Shown here: positions 59,147-64,000 of the stretch, in pieces | Layout: every line of letters begins with the position of its first letter | How positions within the stretch are numbered: position 1 is the first letter of the stretch | DNA from: Mycoemilia scoparia | Lineage: Eukaryota; Kickxellomycota; Kickxellomycetes; Kickxellales; Kickxellaceae | NCBI GenBank assembly: GCA_027575805.1 | Contig: JANBPU010000089.1 | Coordinates: 1-64,000, forward strand | Direction of reading: 5' to 3' | Length of the DNA: 64,000 nt | Notes under the pieces: generated by a model | The model's database searches: none | What the model saw: the letters and a program-made list of their open reading frames with translations, nothing else | What the model was told of the DNA's origin: nothing | Position numbers and translations under genes: made by a program

Positions 59147-60201
59147 TTATGAAGACGATGCCAATTCCCAAAGTTTGCTGGTAACTACTGTTGAATCATC
59201 ATCAGTTCTGTTTCTAAACCCATCATCAATATTTACAGTATGTATTGAATTTGTTCCAGATCCATGAACAACTATATCCTTGATTTCGCCTTTATTATCA
59301 TATATTGGTTCGAATCCCAATGAACGGTATATCTGTAACTGCAGCCTATTTATAGAGTAAAAATTAACCAGGAAAGTTAGCTTGATATTTACCGTTGTTA
59401 TATGTTTAAAGTGACAAAGTCCTATGTAAATGTAAGAGAAGGAGGAGAAGTGGTAGTAGTAGTAGTAGTATGCGGTGAATGACTTACGCTATATGATCAA
59501 TTTCCATATCATTTTCAACTCTTTCTGGAACATTCTCAATTTGTTTTTCTAAATCTTTGATTTCTTGTTTCAACTACACACATACACACACACACACACA
59601 CACAAACAGTCAGTCAGTCCAAAACAGATTGGATGTTAGGAAAAATAATAACATAAATATAAATCTCTGGTTAAGTATTATATTTATATATATATACACT
59701 TTATTTTACACTTACTTGTTGAATTTTTAAAGTATCCGAATCGAGGCTAGCTTCAATCTTGACTTTTTGTTGATCAAACCCTTCAATTCTTTGGGCATGA
59801 CTGGTTGCGCCATTCCCTTTATCCTTGGTTTGGTCAATTTGTTCTTTTACAATTTGTAATTGGCGAGCCAAATCTATTTCATCAGCAAAACAAAGTAAAG
59901 TAAGATAAAACAAAGCAGTCATTGGTAAATTTGCTAGTTCTAATCGTTGCATGTATATGTATATGTGTATGTATCTAAATTTCTGTAGAACATTCTAGAG
60001 TATATTAGTTCTATTATGCCCATGCGTTGTATTCTTATTACCTTGTAATGATTTTCTAGTATCTCGAATATGACTTTGTCTAGCTTGAGAAGTTTTTTCT
60101 ACAATTTCCATGGCATTCTTTATAATTTGTACGTCATTGTCTATTTGAATGCTATTTGTAGCTTGTTCGAGAATTTTGGTTTGGTCATGTAAAGAGTCCA
60201 T
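59147..60201 (-). CDS. SPC24: kinetochore protein Spc24 (Ndc80 complex), four exons
   Basis: Structural subunit of the Ndc80 complex that pairs with Spc25 and anchors the complex to the inner kinetochore. Exons on the minus strand: 60042-60201, 59716-59873, 59488-59573 and 59147-59345. All introns (142-168 bp) are GTAA...TAG and keep frame. The product has 200 residues, near human (197) and yeast (213). Residues 1-130 form a Gln/Lys/Glu-rich coiled coil (LARQLQIVKEQIDQT, QQLKQEIKDLEKQIENVP). The C-terminal globular domain starts with the family signature LQLQIYRSLGFEPIYDNKGE, then IKDIVVHGSG, and ends FRNRT...VVTSKLWELASSS. Single exons show only fragments, and one apparent Met start (59,952) lies in intron 1. 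It shares an upstream region of about 390 bp with the divergent ZNF277-like gene. Confidence 0.85.
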
Positions 60202-60590
60202 AATAAGCTATTATTATTATTATTGTAGTCAAGATATTATAGGAATAGCAGTTGTGTGTTGAGAGGTTTTGTTTTGTAAAAGAGAAAGTGGTATTTTGAA
60301 TTTTCAATCACACAAAATAAAGTAAACAAATGGCTCTAATGCATCAATCAACTACAAAGACAAAGCTTAAACACAAACCTAAATCCTGTCAGTCATTCTG
60401 ATCAAATTTCCCAAAAATTACAGCAATAACCCATAATTCGCACACAAAGCAATGCTTATTACTGTTCACTGATTGCTGGTTCTAAGGAACAATACCACTT
60501 GGTATATAAAATTTTTATCCCACCTAATAATATATACCTGGTGTCAAAGAAATTCAAACTCCATTATACACATACACACAGAGTCTTACG
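60202..60590. promoter_or_regulatory. divergent promoter region of SPC24 and the ZNF277-like gene
   Basis: 389 bp between the two start codons, which point away from each other. A TATATAAA box at 60503-60510 is well placed for the plus-strand gene (81 bp before its ATG). No clear TATA box was identified for SPC24. Confidence 0.55.
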
Positions 60591-62420
60591 ATGAACGAAG
60601 AGGAAGAATGGCAGACAGTTCCCAGAAAGCCCCATCATAATCGTGGGGGAAGAAGAGGAAGTAAAGGTTCCAACGCTTCTTCTTCAAGATCAAGGGGAAG
60701 AAATGATAGTAAAAGTCAATCTCGATCAAGATCTAGATCAAAGTCACAGACCAGAACAAGTCGTCGACTATCAAGCGGAAGTTTTGCTGATAGCACCAAG
60801 ACCAGCAGCGGCAACAACAACAACAATAACAATAATAATGAGGATGGATTTGAGTTGCCAACTTCCAACATGTTTACTATACCAGCTGAAGCCTTTGCTG
60901 GTATAAACCAAGACGGCAGTGATGATATTCTTGGACAAAGCGGAATTACGGAAAATTTGGAAGGTTTGGTTGTCAATACTAGTAGTGGAGGAGATAAGAG
61001 ATCCGTAAGCTTTAAAGTTGGTGATCCAAGAACAAGTATCAAGCTATATACTCAAAACAAAAGCAAAAGTGGAGGCCATAACGATGACGAAGACGATGAA
61101 GATGATGGTGATGACTATGATGAAGACGAAGATGTTGACGAAGAATCCATGGCCTTCCCTGCATCTTCCATCAGCGTAGTTTGTCCATTTGGCCAATGTA
61201 ATGATGGCGAAGAAGATGAACTAAACCGTTTTGTTTCCGCATCCGAGTTAATCAAACACTTGCGTGATTCCCACAAATTATGCTTCAAATCTCTTGGCCA
61301 AACCGTTCTTTTCCTTCAAGACTACCTTAATGCCTGGGCCCAAACCTTTAGACAAGTCGACTCCGACATCTCCTTTGGCGTTGAAGAAATCATTGGCGAT
61401 GGATCAATTGTTCTCCAAGTCATTGATCCCAACGTCAACATAAAGGACCAAGCCATCCGTGACGATGAACGCAAAAAGGCTCTCGGTAAAGTCCTAAAGC
61501 TCCAAGAGCATGAGCGCGAAAAGGATGCCCAAGAACCGTGTTTCTGCCTATTCTGTACCCACAGATGCCAGAACCGCGCCAACCAGTTCCGTCACATGTT
61601 TAAAGAACATAATTTCAATATTGGTCTTCCTGATAATCTGGTCGATGTCAATGATTTCTTGCATATCCTGGAAGGAAAGCTGAATAAATTGCAATGTCTG
61701 TATTGCGAAAAGATATTCACGTCTACTACAGTGTTGAGGAAGCATATGCGCAAGAAGAAGCATTTCAAGATCAGTCCACGCAACCATCTTTACGATCGCT
61801 TCTATGTCATCAATTATATCGAGACTGGAAAGAATTGGGAAGAACTTGAAAATGAAAAATACGATAGTGATCAGGATAAGCGTGATGAGTCGTGGGCTGA
61901 TTGGGAGGAAGAAGATGAAGGTACTGAAACTAAATCCTTGTTTGATGACAAGGTTTTCAAGAATGCGGAAGAGTGCGTGTTGTATACAAAGGCTGAATAT
62001 AAACTTGATATTGATCAGCTTCGTGAACAACTTGGTTTGGATTTTTATGGCACCATTTCGCTTATAAATTATATTCGCAGCCATACCAGTGCTAAACAGT
62101 GTTTCTATTGTCAACAACAGTTTGATACAGCGGGTGCTCTTGTTGATCACTTGAAGAGCTCTGACTGTATTTTGTCTGCTGCTGATAAACTTGATGTCAG
62201 TAAACTCAAGGACTCGAAGTATTTGGTTCCGGTGATTGAAAGCGACCCAATGTTGATGATGGGTTTTGATGACAATAACGAAGATGGTAATGGCGATAAC
62301 ATTGATGAGAGTGAGATCCAAAAGAGAATTGAAGAAAATAAGAGGCAGCTTCGTGAAAAGATGGGTGGGTCAATTCCTATCTCACTCGCTAATACTACTG
62401 CTGCTTCGTCCAAAAAGTAA
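60591..62420 (+). CDS. C2H2 zinc-finger protein, ZNF277 family
   Basis: 609 residues, single exon. In animals ZNF277 binds Polycomb and ribosomal protein S2; the fungal role is not established. The N-terminus (about 1-70) is Arg/Ser-rich with SRSRSRSKS-type repeats and may bind RNA, then an Asn run and an acidic stretch (about 160-190). Four finger regions: about 197-231 (VCPFGQC ... HLRDSH), 316-340 (CLFCTHRCQNRANQFRHMFKEH), 367-391 (CLYCEKIFTSTTVLRKHMRKKKH) and 501-525 (CFYCQQQFDTAGALVDHLKSSDC, where a Cys replaces the second His). The linker NIGLPDNLVDVNDFLHILEG and the segment YDRFYVINYIETGKNWEELE between fingers are strong family signatures. A Trp/Glu/Asp-rich segment (DESWADWEEEDE) follows. 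Confidence 0.88.
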   Translation: MNEEEEWQTVPRKPHHNRGGRRGSKGSNASSSRSRGRNDSKSQSRSRSRSKSQTRTSRRLSSGSFADSTKTSSGNNNNNNNNNEDGFELPTSNMFTIPAEAFAGINQDGSDDILGQSGITENLEGLVVNTSSGGDKRSVSFKVGDPRTSIKLYTQNKSKSGGHNDDEDDEDDGDDYDEDEDVDEESMAFPASSISVVCPFGQCNDGEEDELNRFVSASELIKHLRDSHKLCFKSLGQTVLFLQDYLNAWAQTFRQVDSDISFGVEEIIGDGSIVLQVIDPNVNIKDQAIRDDERKKALGKVLKLQEHEREKDAQEPCFCLFCTHRCQNRANQFRHMFKEHNFNIGLPDNLVDVNDFLHILEGKLNKLQCLYCEKIFTSTTVLRKHMRKKKHFKISPRNHLYDRFYVINYIETGKNWEELENEKYDSDQDKRDESWADWEEEDEGTETKSLFDDKVFKNAEECVLYTKAEYKLDIDQLREQLGLDFYGTISLINYIRSHTSAKQCFYCQQQFDTAGALVDHLKSSDCILSAADKLDVSKLKDSKYLVPVIESDPMLMMGFDDNNEDGNGDNIDESEIQKRIEENKRQLREKMGGSIPISLANTTAASSKK

Positions 62421-62628
62421 ATATCTAAACTGAAAAAAAGAACATAATACTTTAAGTATAATCACTATCTATTGTTAAAAGCATTGATTTATTGAATGTT
62501 GTTTCATACACACATATGCTTTTTTGATTTTTTATATTTTTATATTTTTTGATTGATAAAAAGAAAGATGAAAATATTAAAATGATCTGTAAAAAATGAA
62601 TTGCCATAAACAGCCATTTAACTGAAAA

Positions 62629-62744
62629 TGGGTGATAGTTTATGAGGGATGACTGTCTGTTAATAAATGATGATTACCCATTTGGCTGTGATTGCCCCTA
62701 TAATTGTTAGTCACCAAAAGACACCCCTTAAAAATTACGATCTA
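62629..62744 (-). mobile_element. family B MITE-like element, copy B4 (worn)
   Basis: About 116 bp. The left end TGGGTGATAGTTTATGAGGG and the right end are decayed versions of the family ends. The interior CCCATTTGGCTGTGATTGCCCCTATAATTG matches B5 in reverse orientation. It adjoins a family A copy on its right. Confidence 0.7.
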
Positions 62745-62747
62745 TAT

Positions 62748-62876
62748 AGTCAGATTTTACAAAGCCTTAGGCAAGATGCGACATCAGGAGTTGCATATGA
62801 AATGACTTGTGATTGGGCCAAAGTCCAAGAGCCCATTTATGTCTACCATGCATTCCATTACTTGTGAGATTTTATC
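62748..62876 (+). repeat. family A element, copy A6
   Basis: About 129 bp: CAGATTTTACAAAGCCTTAGGCAAGATG, GTTGCATATGAAATG, GATTGGGCCAAAGTCC, and GCCCATTTATGTCTACCATGCATTCC to TTGTGAGATTTTATC. Confidence 0.75.
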
Positions 62877-63105
62877 ATTTATAGATTTTATCAGCATGAC
62901 AATATTGCCATTAAATGTTGAGCAAAATTTTTATAGTTATCCAACAAATTTGTGAAGAAATTGTAGTAGCAGCAAGAGTGTTATCAGCAGTTGATTGTTA
63001 CAAGTCTAGTTCATGTGAATTTAGAAAGTCATTATCAAATATGAGAATAGGCAATACGAATTTCTAGCAAATAACTCAAACCAGTGATATTCAATAGTTA
63101 AAATA
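62810..63105 (+). repeat. duplicated segment D, copy 2
   Basis: Near-identical in reverse orientation to 45,354-45,670. Includes the right half of A6 and about 220 bp with the frame MLSKIFIVIQQICEEIVVAA, which here stops early (TAG at 63065). It ends where family B copy B5 is inserted. Confidence 0.75.
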
Positions 63106-63219
63106 TGGGCAATAATTTTTGAAGGGTGAATTTTGGGGACCAGTGATTATAGGGGAATCACAGCCAAATGGATGTCCAGTCTTACTAGTGAACTTTCACC
63201 CTTCAAAAATGATTGCCCA
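63106..63219 (+). mobile_element. family B MITE-like element, copy B5 (best preserved)
   Basis: 114 bp flanked by TA on each side. Inverted ends TGGGCAATAATTTTTGAAGG and, read inwards from the right, TGGGCAATCATTTTTGAAGG differ at one position, and the match continues into GTGA. The interior carries GATTATAGGGGAATCACAGC. No coding capacity. Confidence 0.9.
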
Positions 63220-63233
63220 TATGGCATGTATTT

Positions 63234-63411
63234 AATTTTGCACCTTTTTTATTAATTCTATACCTTTTTGTGAATTTTGCACCTAATTTATTAATCTTGC
63301 ACCAAAATTATTAAAATGTCACCCTAATTTATTAATTTTGTACCTATTTATTTCCCATCTACCTTTTTTTATGAATCTTGCACCTTTTTTTATTAAATTT
63401 GCACCTTTTTC
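63234..63411. repeat. degenerate tandem array of a TTGCACCTTTTTTATTAAT unit
   Basis: About eight or nine imperfect units of 18-25 bp, each with a GCACC or TACC core followed by T-rich and ATTAAT sequence. Starts 15 bp after element B5. Confidence 0.75.
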
Positions 63412-64000
63412 ATTTTTTACTTAAATCCTTCCCCTTTTACCACTGCTGCCAGCCAGCACCAGTTATATATATAAGTATAACAAAAAGTTAACTAATATTT
63501 ATTTCAATTCATCATATAATAAAAGATTACCTATTTCAAAAATATACTATAGTAAGTTATGGGTATTAATATAGTTATTATGTATTATTATAATACATCA
63601 ACCAGCCAGCTAACACTACCACTACTGCTGCTGAAATAGTATTTACTTTATTTTACTTTAATTATTTACCCATTGATAGGCCAGGATAGTTTGGGATGAA
63701 CATGGCCTGATAGGAAGTTATAGAAAAGTTTAACAAGAGGATTCAGTATTATTAAGGATGGTCCTAAATGAAAAGGAATTGTTCTGAATGAATCTGAATG
63801 ATTCAGAACAAGAAAGGATAATTCTGAACAGAAGTGAATGGTTCAGAATGAGTAAGAATAGAAATGAATGGGAATTAATTGTTCAGAATGGATAAAGATT
63901 AGGATGAAGCATTAATGAATTGCTTGGGGTAAATTATATAAAGATATAAATAATTTATACTTATTCAAATTCTTTCAACTACAACTTTATTTAAATAAAT
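63412..64000. other. AT-rich end of window, no gene seen
   Basis: Two similar CCAGCCAGC..CACTGCTGCTG-type strings occur near 63,438 and 63,603; otherwise AT-rich sequence plus the TTCAGAA cluster. A gene beginning beyond the window edge cannot be excluded. Confidence 0.5.
63740..63895. repeat. cluster of TTCTGAA / TTCAGAA motifs
   Basis: At least five TTCTGAA or TTCAGAA strings, in both orientations, embedded in GAATGA-rich imperfect repeats. Nothing coding. Confidence 0.65.

Noticed and set aside
59312..59326. GGTTCGAATCCC resembling a tRNA T-loop
   Set aside because: It is the antisense of coding sequence (LGFEPI) in SPC24 exon 4.
59701..59952. 83-residue minus-strand frame beginning MQRLELANLPMTALFYLTLL
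   Set aside because: The first part is intron 1 of SPC24. The acceptor TAG at 59,874 starts the true exon, and the hydrophobic start is spurious.
61548..62321. 257-codon minus-strand frame opposite the ZNF277-like gene
   Set aside because: It overlaps conserved zinc-finger codons on the plus strand, and its translation is a Leu/Ile/Phe-rich complement artefact.
63740..63895. Heat-shock-element cluster
   Set aside because: Heat-shock elements need TTCnnGAA spacing; the motifs here are TTCnGAA, one base too short.

Overview
The window is nuclear DNA from a eukaryote, most likely a fungus. Genes carry short GT-AG introns with AT-rich interiors and mostly TAG acceptors, and core promoters show TATA boxes. 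The recognisable proteins are cytosolic RPS19, the large TFIIIC subunit, a calmodulin-type EF-hand protein with a yeast-like shortened fourth loop, a Hul5/UBE3C-type HECT ligase, an S6-kinase-type AGC kinase, a tyrosinase, kinetochore Spc24 and a ZNF277-type zinc-finger protein. The base composition is AT-rich with many microsatellites. Proteins carry long Asn/Gln/Ser/Thr/Asp runs. An early-diverging (zygomycete-type) fungus would fit, but the sequence alone does not fix the lineage.

Layout. Positions 1-17,360 are a gene-poor stretch with microsatellites and no supportable gene. From 17,970 to 30,784 lie conserved housekeeping genes: RPS19 (-), TFIIIC large subunit (+) and calmodulin-like (-). 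From 30,785 to 34,670 there are two families of short inverted-repeat elements and one hypothetical gene. From 34,779 to 42,944 there are five consecutive plus-strand genes I do not recognise. All have disordered low-complexity regions and three have predicted membrane segments: a 62-aa Ser/Gly protein, a four-TM protein with 20-residue tandem repeats, two Asn/Gln-rich proteins with C-terminal hydrophobic segments, and a 374-aa protein. From 43,160 to 47,491 two inverted copies of a ~255-bp repeat flank a two-exon gene for an acidic SD/SG-repeat protein plus gene remnants. From 47,895 to 62,420 are conserved genes again: HECT ligase (+), AGC kinase (+), tyrosinase (+), Spc24 (-) and ZNF277-like (+), the last two divergent over ~390 bp. 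The last 1.6 kb is a pile-up of short repeats.

Several genes are recognisable only after splicing by eye. Spc24 is in four exons. The acidic protein has a second exon. The HECT protein needs a 49-bp last exon to restore its C-terminus. The four-TM protein is in three exons. The calmodulin start codon is alone in its exon, and TFIIIC has two 5' introns. Two short non-autonomous repeat families (called A and B here) are spread over the window, and family B has TA target duplications like Tc1/mariner elements. All functional names come from recognised motifs; no database search was run.
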